Source: Bacillota bacterium (GTDB taxonomy: Bacteria > Bacillota > Clostridia > Christensenellales > SZUA-584). From it: a DNA stretch of 12,929 nt. Shown here piece by piece: positions 1-6,204 of this stretch (the stretch's first letter is position 1; every line of letters starts with the position of its first letter). Location: the NCBI GenBank assembly GCA_023441905.1, contig JAEZNC010000218.1, positions 1 to 12,929 on the forward strand. The letters run 5' to 3'. The position numbers and the translations under genes are program-made. Under the pieces are notes generated by a model. The model was not told where the DNA came from, did no database searches, and saw nothing but the letters and a program-made list of their open reading frames with translations.

Positions 1-279
1 GTATAGAAACGGATACAGGACAAATATATACGCTGACGTGAGCACAAAAAATACGATCAGCGCCAGCTTGAGTATTTTAAGCCAGAGCAGATCGTATGTG
101 GTCTTTACGGTAAACTTTAACATGCGTGCCAAAGCCGAAAGCGATATGGTCAGCGCGGCACCGTATATGATATTCATCTCAAATCGCTGCGCCACGGCCA
201 TTGAATAGAAACAGAAGTAAAGATAGATGGCTTTGCTAAAAAGCCGTTCCGTATCGATCGATAATGTGTTTGCCGTCAT
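1..279 (-). CDS. Small integral membrane protein, 3' end outside the window
   Basis: I do not recognise the family. Reading leftwards from an ATG at 279, 93 codons stay open to the window edge. The visible protein has a polar start of about 15 residues, then hydrophobic stretches at about residues 17-30, 37-50 and 70-93; the last is a clear membrane helix ending in LYPFLY. The start lies 12 bp after the rho stop codon on the same strand, so the gene is probably co-transcribed with rho. No good ribosome binding site is close to the ATG: an AGAGGGGGA run sits about 20 bases upstream inside the end of rho, so translation may depend on coupling. The neighbour after rho in many Firmicutes is rpmE (ribosomal protein L31); this is clearly not that. 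Function is unknown. Confidence 0.6.
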   Translation of the reverse strand, partial: MTANTLSIDTERLFSKAIYLYFCFYSMAVAQRFEMNIIYGAALTISLSALARMLKFTVKTTYDLLWLKILKLALIVFFVLTSAYIFVLYPFLY

Positions 280-291
280 TTTATGGAATTC

Positions 292-1854
292 TTAGAATCC
301 CCCTCTCTTGGGTGTGAAGTTATAGCCTTCCTTATCCCATATGGACAGCCAGCCTTTGAGCTTTTCTAAAAACGCGTCGTTATTCTGCGTTTTGGCCAGC
401 ATACCGATCAGCTGTTCCGTCACCTCCGATGTGTTTCCGTTTGCCATGACTTTGCGGATGGCCCATATGCCTTCGAGCTCCTTTTTGGATAGCAGCAGCT
501 CTTCACGGCGCGTGCTTGATTTATGCAGATCGATCGCGGGGAATATGCGTTTCTCCGACAGCTTCCTGTCGAGATGGATTTCCATGTTACCCGTGCCTTT
601 AAACTCTTCATAGATGATTTCATCCATGCGTGAGCCCGTATCGATCAGCGCCGTCGCGATAATGGTCAGGCTGCCACCGAATTCGATGTTTCTCGCAGCA
701 CCGAAAAAGCGTTTGGGCTTGTAAAGCGATCCAGGATCAAGGCCGCCCGAAAGCGTGCGGCCGGTAGGCGGAATAATGAGGTTGTAGGCGCGCGCAAGCC
801 GAGTGATGCTGTCCAGCAGCACAACCACGTCCTTGCCCTGTTCCACAAGGCGCTTGGCACGTTCAATCACCATTTCAGATACGCGCGTATGATTCTCGGG
901 TTTTTCATCGAATGTGGAATACACGACCTCGCCTTTGATGGATCGCTGCATATCCGTCACTTCTTCGGGACGCTCGTCAATCAGCAGCACAATGAGGTTC
1001 ACATCGGGGTAATTTGCGGTAATGCTGTTGGCGATTTTTTTAAGCATGATGGTTTTACCGGCCTTGGGGGGTGAGACCACGAGCCCTCTTTGCCCTTTGC
1101 CGATCGGGGATATCAAATCAATCAGGCGGATCGCAAGATCGCGCGCGGCATCCGGCCGCTCCAGTGTGAGGCGCTGTTCGGGATGAATCGGTGTTAGGTC
1201 TTCAAACGGACGCCTTGTCAGGCATTTTTCCACCGTATCGTCGTTAACCTGCTCAATATAGAGCAGCGCGTTCAGTTTCTCCGCGTCTTTGGCCGGGCGC
1301 GTTTTGCCTTTTACCTTGTCGCCGGTCTTGAGGTTGAATTTACGGATCTGTGCCATCGATACATAGACGTCCTTGTTGCCCGGCAGATAATTTTCGCTGC
1401 GCAGGAAGCCATAGCCCTCGGGCAGCACTTCGAGTATGCCCATGGCATCGCCGCAGTCACCCTTGTTTAAGAGCTCATTGACGGCGTCGTTGCCCATCAC
1501 ATATTCAATAATCTTCTTTTCTTCGCTTTGCGGTACCTGCTCAGCCGTCTCCGGCCTTCTTTCCGCTTCTTCGCGCTCGCGCCGCTGAATCACATCTTGC
1601 TGATATGTGGGAATATCATTGGAATCATATGAAACGTCAGCCGGTTCATAATCTTCACTGTCTTCATAAATATCTTCAGGCTCATCATAAGTTTCATAGA
1701 CTCTGTTTTCCATGTTCTTCGCGCGGCGGTCGAGCTCGTATAGCATATCCAAAAGCTCTCCCTTACGGTATTTGGTCACAGATTTAATGCCAGCCATTTT
1801 TGCAATTTCGCGCAAGTCCATTAAACTTTTTTCTTTTAACAAACTGATGTCCAA
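292..1854 (-). CDS. rho: Transcription termination factor Rho
   Basis: Rho is a hexameric RNA-dependent ATPase that ends transcription at factor-dependent sites. The 520-residue product has every expected part: an N-terminal helical Rho domain (about 1-45), a cold-shock-like RNA-binding fold (about 135-205) with the RNP1-like GYGFLR motif, a Walker A motif SPPKAGKT (261-268), the DERPEEVTDMQR segment (293-304), a Walker B strand ending LLDS (about 346-349), and the Q-loop/R-loop region through PKRFFGAARN and DTGSRMDE. It is about 100 residues longer than E. coli Rho because of a Glu/Asp/Tyr-rich, probably disordered insertion at about 45-130, a type common in Clostridia. The start is TTG at 1852-1854, supported by AAGGAG (1863-1868) eight bases upstream; the next in-frame ATG is codon 12 and has no such site. 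The membrane-protein gene follows after 12 bp. Confidence 0.97.
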   Translation of the reverse strand: MDISLLKEKSLMDLREIAKMAGIKSVTKYRKGELLDMLYELDRRAKNMENRVYETYDEPEDIYEDSEDYEPADVSYDSNDIPTYQQDVIQRREREEAERRPETAEQVPQSEEKKIIEYVMGNDAVNELLNKGDCGDAMGILEVLPEGYGFLRSENYLPGNKDVYVSMAQIRKFNLKTGDKVKGKTRPAKDAEKLNALLYIEQVNDDTVEKCLTRRPFEDLTPIHPEQRLTLERPDAARDLAIRLIDLISPIGKGQRGLVVSPPKAGKTIMLKKIANSITANYPDVNLIVLLIDERPEEVTDMQRSIKGEVVYSTFDEKPENHTRVSEMVIERAKRLVEQGKDVVVLLDSITRLARAYNLIIPPTGRTLSGGLDPGSLYKPKRFFGAARNIEFGGSLTIIATALIDTGSRMDEIIYEEFKGTGNMEIHLDRKLSEKRIFPAIDLHKSSTRREELLLSKKELEGIWAIRKVMANGNTSEVTEQLIGMLAKTQNNDAFLEKLKGWLSIWDKEGYNFTPKRGGF

Positions 1855-2159
1855 ATGTGAATCTCCTTTTAATTATAAAAAAATGAAAATACCGCTCAAA
1901 GTTAAACGCATACCCGACAATTTATTTATGTCAAATTGGGAATAAAACGTACTTAAAGAAATTCCAGCCCATCAGACCAAACACATTATATATTCGCGTT
2001 TGTTATCTTGTCAATACTCCCCCGTTCCATCGGACAATAATACCCATAATATACGAAATTAATACAAAAATAGTGGCATGGACCGTGCTTTTTACACCAA
2101 TATGTTTGCACATATTTGAGCCTGTGAAAAGACATAATAATAAAACCGGGAGGAGCGAA
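1855..2159. other. Divergent intergenic region between rho and the DUF1540 genes
   Basis: This AT-rich stretch of about 300 bases must hold the promoters for both rho and the DUF1540 pair. On the minus strand TTGACA (1934-1929) lacks a good -10 at 16-17 bases. A TTGAGC-16-TATAAT match (1899-1872) would place the transcript start on top of the rho ribosome binding site. On the plus strand I see no convincing -35/-10 pair. I see no RNA gene or other ORF of note here. Confidence 0.5.
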
Positions 2160-2327
2160 ATGAACCTGACAGGCAGACAGACGATATACTGCACCGTTGC
2201 GTCTTGTCGTAACAACAGCCGCAATCACCGCTGTTTGCTTGACTGCATTCAAGTCAGCCCGCTGGCCGGCACTGCCGATTCTTCGGAAGAGAGCATGTGC
2301 GACAGCTTTGAACGAAAGGATGAATAA
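2160..2327 (+). CDS. Small DUF1540-type cysteine-rich protein
   Basis: This 55-residue protein has one copy of the DUF1540 cysteine pattern: C11-x4-C16, C25 (plus C29), an IQV stretch, and a closing CDSF with C47. DUF1540 proteins are small Firmicute proteins of unknown function; the spaced cysteines suggest metal binding or a disulfide-stabilised fold, which is inference. The ATG at 2160 is chosen over upstream in-frame ATGs because AGGAG (2151-2155) lies four bases before it. No signal peptide or membrane segment is present, so it should be cytosolic or spore-associated. The stop at 2325-2327 is separated by one base from the start of the next DUF1540 gene, so the two are almost certainly translated together. 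Confidence 0.85.
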   Translation: MNLTGRQTIYCTVASCRNNSRNHRCLLDCIQVSPLAGTADSSEESMCDSFERKDE

Positions 2328-2328
2328 T

Positions 2329-2649
2329 ATGAAATCTCTAAAATGCCGGGCGACCGACTGCGTTTACAACGCAGAGGAGCGGTGTGCCGCCAATATGATT
2401 CTTGTGAGTAATACGTCTCAGGAAACATACTGCGACACATACACCAAGGAGAATACGTTTGTGGCCGCTTCCGTAATCCCAGCGGATATGGAATTCGGCA
2501 GTGAACTGGATAATCATGTCCCGCGGATCTCCTGCAACGTTACCCAGTGCACATTCAATAAATCTTTCCACTGCCGGGCCACCAATGTGGAAATCGACGA
2601 TGCGCATGATTCGGTTATTTGCAATTGCCTGACGTACCGGCCAAAGTGA
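2329..2649 (+). CDS. Two-domain DUF1540 cysteine-rich protein
   Basis: This 106-residue protein carries two DUF1540 modules in tandem. Module 1: C6-x4-C11, C19, then CDTY with C35. Module 2: C69-x4-C74, C82, then CLTY with C100 (C98 is an extra cysteine). A linker of about 30 residues separates them. The start at 2329 is preferred over an in-frame ATG at 2320 because AAGGA (2316-2320) sits eight bases before 2329, inside the end of the upstream gene, which indicates translational coupling. The function is unknown; the paired small and double-domain genes look like products of domain duplication. A strong hairpin terminator follows 25 bp after the stop, so the operon holds only these two genes. 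Confidence 0.87.
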   Translation: MKSLKCRATDCVYNAEERCAANMILVSNTSQETYCDTYTKENTFVAASVIPADMEFGSELDNHVPRISCNVTQCTFNKSFHCRATNVEIDDAHDSVICNCLTYRPK

Positions 2650-2673
2650 GCGGCCGAGTTTTTAAAGCAAGAG

Positions 2674-2702
2674 AAAAACCACAGCAGTTGCTGTGGTTTT
2701 TT
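2674..2702. terminator. Intrinsic terminator after the DUF1540 pair, usable both ways
   Basis: The arms CCACAGC (2679-2685) and GCTGTGG (2690-2696) form a 7-bp stem with a 4-base loop. It is flanked by AAAAA on the left and TTTTTT on the right. On the plus strand it ends the DUF1540 operon. The A-run gives a T-run on the minus strand, so it can also stop minus-strand transcription coming from the riboswitch promoter at about 3050. Confidence 0.9.
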
Positions 2703-2916
2703 CCCTCGCCTTTTCGGATAATAACAACATTAGGGGAATGGGTTTGGATGATGCAGTTAAATTGTGTCGTTCCTTATCCAGCCACGTTGTGTAAATAGGG
2801 TGTGAATGTGGTTCGATCAGCCTGCTTTAAGCGCGGCATTATTATTTTTTGTGCGTCTTGTGTTTGATATTTCTCCCCATCTATTTCACCCTGCGAATCA
2901 GGGCTTAGGCGCAAAT

Positions 2917-2965
2917 AAAAAAACCTTCAATCTTCGGCGGCCGGGCTGTCATATCCAAAGGATTT
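2917..2965 (-). terminator. Possible expression-platform terminator of the c-di-GMP riboswitch
   Basis: A run of seven T on the minus strand (2923-2917) begins about 12 bases after the aptamer ends. AAGGTTTT (2927-2920) can pair with AAATCCTT (2965-2958) with one mismatch. The latter overlaps the ATCC-TTT-GGAT hairpin inside the aptamer, so aptamer and terminator stem would be mutually exclusive and ligand would favour read-through. The stem is long and imperfect. The T-run is seen directly; the switching model is inference. Confidence 0.4.
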
Positions 2966-3012
2966 AGACCCCGTAGCTTTGCGTCCCCGGTTTTCACCGG
3001 GTTTGCCTTTAT
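2936..3012 (-). promoter_or_regulatory. Cyclic di-GMP-I (GEMM-I) riboswitch aptamer
   Basis: The minus strand shows the GEMM-I core in order. AAAGGCAAAC (3010-3001) leads into the first hairpin CCGGT-GAAA-ACCGG (3000-2987) with its GAAA tetraloop. Next come the conserved GACGCAAAGC (2985-2976), a second arm containing GGGTCTAA, the ATCC-TTT-GGAT tip (2963-2953), and ATGACAGCC with a closing CCGCC at 2936. This class binds the second messenger c-di-GMP and usually controls motility, adhesion or chemotaxis genes. Here no protein gene of normal size follows on the same strand before rho, more than 1 kb away; the nearest reading frame is a 12-codon one at 2880-2842. Confidence 0.93.
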
Positions 3013-3049
3013 CGGCTCAAAAGCCAATATCAAACATTCAGTTTGTATT

Positions 3050-3077
3050 ATTATACCACACAAATTGTATAATACAA
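3050..3077 (-). promoter_or_regulatory. Sigma-A-type promoter driving the riboswitch RNA
   Basis: A perfect -10 TATAAT (3055-3050) is extended by TGG directly upstream (3058-3056), giving a TGn extended -10. The -35 is weak (TTGTAT at 3077-3072 with only 14 bases between), which is tolerable for extended -10 promoters. The predicted start near 3043 lies about 30 bases before the aptamer, after a small TTGGCT/AGCCGA hairpin. Confidence 0.65.
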
Positions 3078-3078
3078 T
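3064..3078. promoter_or_regulatory. Perfect palindrome ATTGTAT-A-ATACAAT, operator-like
   Basis: A 15-bp perfect palindrome (7-1-7) overlaps the -35 region of the riboswitch promoter. This position and symmetry are what a dimeric repressor or activator site would show. The regulator is unknown, and in AT-rich DNA a chance palindrome is possible. Confidence 0.4.
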
Positions 3079-3088
3079 ACTTTTTAAT

Positions 3089-3141
3089 AAAAAAAGCAGT
3101 GTTCGCAAGATAGGCCAGCAATACATATACAATGAACACTG
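3089..3141 (-). terminator. Intrinsic terminator upstream of the riboswitch unit
   Basis: On the minus strand CAGTGTTC (3141-3134) and GAACACTG (3104-3097) form a perfect 8-bp stem around a loop of about 29 bases, followed by C and seven T (3095-3089). MCP1 already has its own terminator at 3394-3434, so this one appears to end a separate RNA. Confidence 0.65.
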
Positions 3142-3356
3142 AATATAACATACGTCCCGGGGACATAAACCACAGACATCGAAGGTCACGCCGGACAGGT
3201 GAAGAAGGATCGGCTGGCGGGCAGATTTTGCGATACCCATGCTGCGGAATCAAATTTTTGCAGCACTGTTTCTGCATTTCCTTCACAAACACCGGCTCAG
3301 CATATGCGGACCATACCGATGTACAACATCGGGCTTGTAATCACACAGCGAGCATA
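3142..3356 (-). ncRNA. Candidate non-coding RNA between MCP1 and the riboswitch
   Basis: A promoter-like pair, TTGTCA (3380-3375) and TATGCT (3356-3351) with 18 bases between, lies just after the MCP1 terminator. A terminator closes the unit at 3141-3089. The roughly 250-base RNA would contain a perfect hairpin CCGATGT-TGT-ACATCGG (3332-3316) and a GCTGC/GCAGC stem near 3240-3265. No reading frame inside looks like a known protein. I could not match it to SRP RNA, 6S, tmRNA, RNase P or a T-box. The boundaries are rough. Confidence 0.3.
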
Positions 3357-3393
3357 AGCACCGTTCAATATCTTTGACAAATCTGCATGCAGG

Positions 3394-3434
3394 AAAAAAA
3401 TAAGCTCCCGCCCGGCTTAAATTCCGGGCAGGAA
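3394..3434 (-). terminator. Intrinsic terminator of MCP1
   Basis: On the minus strand TTCCTGCCCGG (3434-3424) pairs with CCGGGCGGGAG (3415-3405) around an 8-base loop, and seven T follow at 3400-3394. It sits 19 bp after the MCP1 stop codon. Confidence 0.92.
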
Positions 3435-3452
3435 CCCATAATTACCAACGGA

Positions 3453-5507
3453 TTAATACTTTCCGAAACCGCCGTCTTCGAGCTCAATAGGCCCCGCTGT
3501 CTGTTCGATACGAAGTCTGCTTTGCGCGAAAGACGGCGTGCCCGCATCTTTTAGCACGAATTTGCTGACCATCTCCTTGAGCATGGCCGCCTGACTCGAT
3601 AGTTCCTCCGCTGCAGCAGCTGTCTCCTGCGATGTCGCCGAATTGGTCTGCACCACCTGAGACATCTGCTCAATGCCCATATTCACCTGACCCACCGCCG
3701 AAGCCTGCTGATTCGACGCTTCCGCAATCTCACCCACCAGTTCAACGGCTTTCTGAACGCCGTCAACGATGGTTTTAAGAGCCGCCGCCGTCTCATCCGC
3801 AATTCTCGTTCCTGCATCCGCCTTTTTGATGGATCCTTCAATGAGCTCTGTGGTTTCCTTGGCCGCAGACGCGCTGCGCGCCGCAAGATTCCTGACTTCC
3901 TCGGCCACCACAGCAAAGCCTTTCCCATGGACACCGGCCCTCGCCGCTTCCACCGCCGCATTCAGCGCGAGAATATTGGTCTGGAACGCGATATCATCGA
4001 TCACCTTAATGATCTTTGATATATTCGCTGAGGAGTCGTTGATTTCTGCCATGGCCTGCTGCAGAGATTTCATTTGTTCGTTGCCTGAAACGGCACTGTC
4101 CTTCGCCTGCGCAGACATCTCGCTCGCTTTGTTCGCGCTCAGCGCGTTCTGCCGTGTCTGTGCGGCAATCTGCGTCACCGTCGCTGTGAGTTCTTCGATG
4201 GACGACGCCTGCTCCGATGCGCCCTGAGAGATCGCCTGACTGCCGTCCGACACCTGCGATGTCCCGGCCGCCACCTGCTGCGCCGCTGTGTTGATGTCAC
4301 CCATCAAATCATTAAGCGATCCGATAATATTGTTGATTGATTCTTTAAGCTTGATGAAATCACCCACGTATTCCGCGGTGATGCCCACGTTCAGGTTGCC
4401 TTGTGCAATCTCACCAAGCACATCGGAAATCTCGTGGATATAGCTGCTGATCGTGCTCATGCTGCCGTTGAGAGCATGCTTGATGACCGCGTGGTCGCCG
4501 CGGTAGTCACCCGACACCTTGGCGCCGAGATTGCCTTTTGCAAGCTCTTCGAGCACCGCGCTCGCTTCATTCACCGGTTCTATCACCGCATCGAGCGTAT
4601 TGTTAATCCCCTCCACAATTCTCTTGTAATCTCCTTGGTGCTTGTCCGCGTCCGCTCTTGTGGAAAGCTGCCCGGCCACGGCCGCTTCGGTCAGCATATT
4701 CGTATCCGTAACCAGCGTTTGTATGGCTGACAGAATATCTCTGAAGGAATCGAGCAATTGACCGACTTCGTCTTTGGATTGATAACTTGTTCGCTGAATA
4801 TTCGTATCTCCGACTGCCAATTGTTTCGCCACTCTGTTCAAATGCCGAACAGGCTTGCTGATAGAACGAGATATAAAGATACCCAAAATGACCGCCAAAG
4901 CGACGGACACGACCGCAACAATAATCAGCGTGGCCATTGTGGAAGCCTCACTGTCCTTCACAGTCCGCATGATTGTGTTGGCAGTAGCCACATTCGTCGC
5001 AAGGGCACCTGTCACCGCGTTTGTCGCCTCCGTAATAATCACGGCGCTGCTGTCTGCCTTCAGCAATTTATAGGCGTTGTCAAAATCACCGTTAACCCCT
5101 GCGCTGATGATCTTATCACGAATATCACGGAATGCATTGATCTTCTTTTCCAAATCGGCATACATAGCTTTTTCACTATCAAGCAAGCAAGTAGCCTTAA
5201 ACTGCTCCAAACTTCCCATCAAATTCGCATCCGACTCAGCCGCTTTTTCCTGAGTTTTTAATGCTTTTTGAACGTCCTTATCAATGACGACATCTCTCAA
5301 GAGTGCACGTTCCGTTTGGTACTCGCCGTATAAATGCCCCAAATATCCCTGCGAGTTCCCGTAATTCACAAACATGTTCTGGTATGTGTTGTTTGCATCC
5401 GTTAAAGAACGAATACTCAATGCCGCTGTCACGGCCACCATCACGGCGATCACCAAAAAAGCGGATAACAGCTTCACTGCAATCCTCAGATTTCTAAACC
5501 ACTTCAT
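3453..5507 (-). CDS. Methyl-accepting chemotaxis protein with extracellular sensor and HAMP repeats (MCP1)
   Basis: This 684-residue transmembrane receptor reports a ligand to CheA/CheW. In order: membrane helix 1 (about 11-33), an extracellular, probably four-helix-bundle sensor (34-190) with NYGNSQGYLGH (48-58) and an ERALLRD helix, membrane helix 2 (about 191-212), HAMP (about 213-265), further HAMP-like modules (about 270-404), and the signalling coiled coil (405-650) with hairpin tip FQTNILALNAAVEAARAG (508-525). QASSIEELTA and AAAEELSSQA look like methylation regions. The tail ends in FGKY. The start at 5507 (MKWFRNL) is preferred over an ATG nine codons upstream because it aligns with MCP2 and MCP3 and has a GGGATGGGG ribosome binding site. 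It is transcribed alone, with its own promoter and terminator. It aligns with MCP3 without gaps up to residue 652. The ligand is unknown. Confidence 0.95.
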   Translation of the reverse strand: MKWFRNLRIAVKLLSAFLVIAVMVAVTAALSIRSLTDANNTYQNMFVNYGNSQGYLGHLYGEYQTERALLRDVVIDKDVQKALKTQEKAAESDANLMGSLEQFKATCLLDSEKAMYADLEKKINAFRDIRDKIISAGVNGDFDNAYKLLKADSSAVIITEATNAVTGALATNVATANTIMRTVKDSEASTMATLIIVAVVSVALAVILGIFISRSISKPVRHLNRVAKQLAVGDTNIQRTSYQSKDEVGQLLDSFRDILSAIQTLVTDTNMLTEAAVAGQLSTRADADKHQGDYKRIVEGINNTLDAVIEPVNEASAVLEELAKGNLGAKVSGDYRGDHAVIKHALNGSMSTISSYIHEISDVLGEIAQGNLNVGITAEYVGDFIKLKESINNIIGSLNDLMGDINTAAQQVAAGTSQVSDGSQAISQGASEQASSIEELTATVTQIAAQTRQNALSANKASEMSAQAKDSAVSGNEQMKSLQQAMAEINDSSANISKIIKVIDDIAFQTNILALNAAVEAARAGVHGKGFAVVAEEVRNLAARSASAAKETTELIEGSIKKADAGTRIADETAAALKTIVDGVQKAVELVGEIAEASNQQASAVGQVNMGIEQMSQVVQTNSATSQETAAAAEELSSQAAMLKEMVSKFVLKDAGTPSFAQSRLRIEQTAGPIELEDGGFGKY

Positions 5508-5616
5508 TTCCCCATCCCTTTCATTCGCTGTCATAAATTTGATTTTAATTTTTACTAATAATAATCATTCCGACTTAACAACCACTTAACATCTCACACA
5601 CCTTCGTCCTTATTTT

Positions 5617-5642
5617 CTATCGGGCTTTTATCAAATCTCTTA
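5617..5642 (-). promoter_or_regulatory. SigD/sigma-28-like promoter of MCP1
   Basis: On the minus strand TAAG (5642-5639), a 14-base spacer and CCCGATAG (5624-5617) match the flagellar sigma consensus TAAA-N14-16-GCCGATAT well. It lies 110-135 bp before the MCP1 start, giving a leader of about 100 bases. This places MCP1 in the motility regulon. Confidence 0.6.
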
Positions 5643-5644
5643 AT

Positions 5645-5824
5645 AGGAATAATAATGAATAATAAATAAAAAAATAGGAGAGTGAGGAGCAACACTTTTG
5701 ATCAGTCGATAAAACCGTAAACGCCAAAAATGTGATGCCGCGCCAAAAAACCAATTATCCAATCAAATTTCTCTTAAAATCCTGCTTCCATAGCAGCAAG
5801 CGCCGTCCATACATTTGAATATTC
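5645..5824. other. AT-rich intergenic stretch with no recognised gene
   Basis: This stretch lies between the MCP1 promoter and the structured RNA. It contains A/T-rich tracts (about 5645-5690) and no reading frame of note. A plus-strand promoter for the RNA at 5825-6034 should be here or just inside it, but I found no good -35/-10 pair. Confidence 0.4.
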
Positions 5825-6034
5825 TTTTAAACAACAACTCAGCAGGCTCATTTTACAGTCTCTCAACGCCCATTCTGCAATGGAAATCAAAACCCCAGTT
5901 AAACCGGTGGTTGTCACTAGCCCTCAACGGGCATATTTCCGGGTGCGTTTCCATACGTACCGAAAAAGACCTCTCATTGCATCATTTGCACTGCGACTGC
6001 CAAAGCAGTCGTCCGGGATGAGCTTTGCTTTTTT
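5825..6034 (+). ncRNA. Structured RNA with terminator/antiterminator, class not recognised
   Basis: Several stems can form on the plus strand: TGCAATG (5876-5882) with CATTGCA (5975-5981), or alternatively ATGGAAA (5880-5886) with TTTCCAT (5948-5954). Inside are AACC-GGT-GGTT (5902-5912) and GCCC-TCAAC-GGGC (5920-5932). At the 3' end a perfect hairpin CGACTGC-CAAA-GCAGTCG (5994-6011) excludes a second one, CAAAGC/GCTTTG (6001-6006 with 6022-6027), which is followed by TTTTTT (6029-6034). That is the layout of a riboswitch-type attenuator or a terminated small RNA. No plus-strand gene follows. I could not match the core to TPP, FMN, cobalamin, SAM, lysine, c-di-GMP, c-di-AMP, fluoride or T-box motifs. 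Confidence 0.45.
6001..6034 (+). terminator. Intrinsic terminator of the 5825-6034 RNA
   Basis: CAAAGC (6001-6006) pairs with GCTTTG (6022-6027), and an inner stem TCGTC/GATGA (6009-6013 with 6017-6021) extends it. C and six T follow. It is exclusive with the hairpin at 5994-6011. Confidence 0.6.
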
Positions 6035-6106
6035 AACATGTCATGCTTTATTCGAAGCTTTCCTATTCACACCGGCATAGCCTGGTGGATGATAACGTTA
6101 AAGCCC

Positions 6107-6139
6107 AAAAAAAGAGAGCTGCGTTCTTTCACAGCCCTC
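6107..6139 (-). terminator. Intrinsic terminator of MCP2
   Basis: On the minus strand GAGGGCTGTG (6139-6130) pairs with CGCAGCTCTC (6123-6114), ten pairs with two G-T wobbles, around the loop AAAGAA. Seven T follow (6113-6107). It sits 66 bp after the MCP2 stop. Confidence 0.9.
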
Positions 6140-6204
6140 ATTTTTGTTACAACAACGGATTTGTTGATACCGATTTTGCGCCTTACACCAACGGGCGCTT
6201 TGCA

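Noticed and set aside
1872..1899. TTGAGC-16-TATAAT as a rho promoter
   Set aside because: Transcription would start on the ribosome binding site; the match is likely due to the AT-rich leader.
2806..2825. GGTTCGATC resembling a tRNA T-loop
   Set aside because: The flanking bases do not form a T-stem, and no acceptor, D or anticodon arms can be built around it.
2905..3292. Two overlapping minus-strand reading frames of 111 and 84 codons
   Set aside because: They run through a terminator, a promoter and the c-di-GMP aptamer, have no ribosome binding site and resemble no known protein.
3769..4227. Plus-strand frame of 152 codons opposite MCP1, with similar ones opposite MCP2 and MCP3
   Set aside because: They recur at the same place in each receptor gene because the codon pattern of the conserved signalling domain leaves the opposite strand open; no start signals are seen.
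5815..6080. Plus-strand frames of 66-68 codons over the structured RNA
   Set aside because: They have no ribosome binding site, are unlike any known protein, and are cut by the hairpins and T-run of the RNA element.
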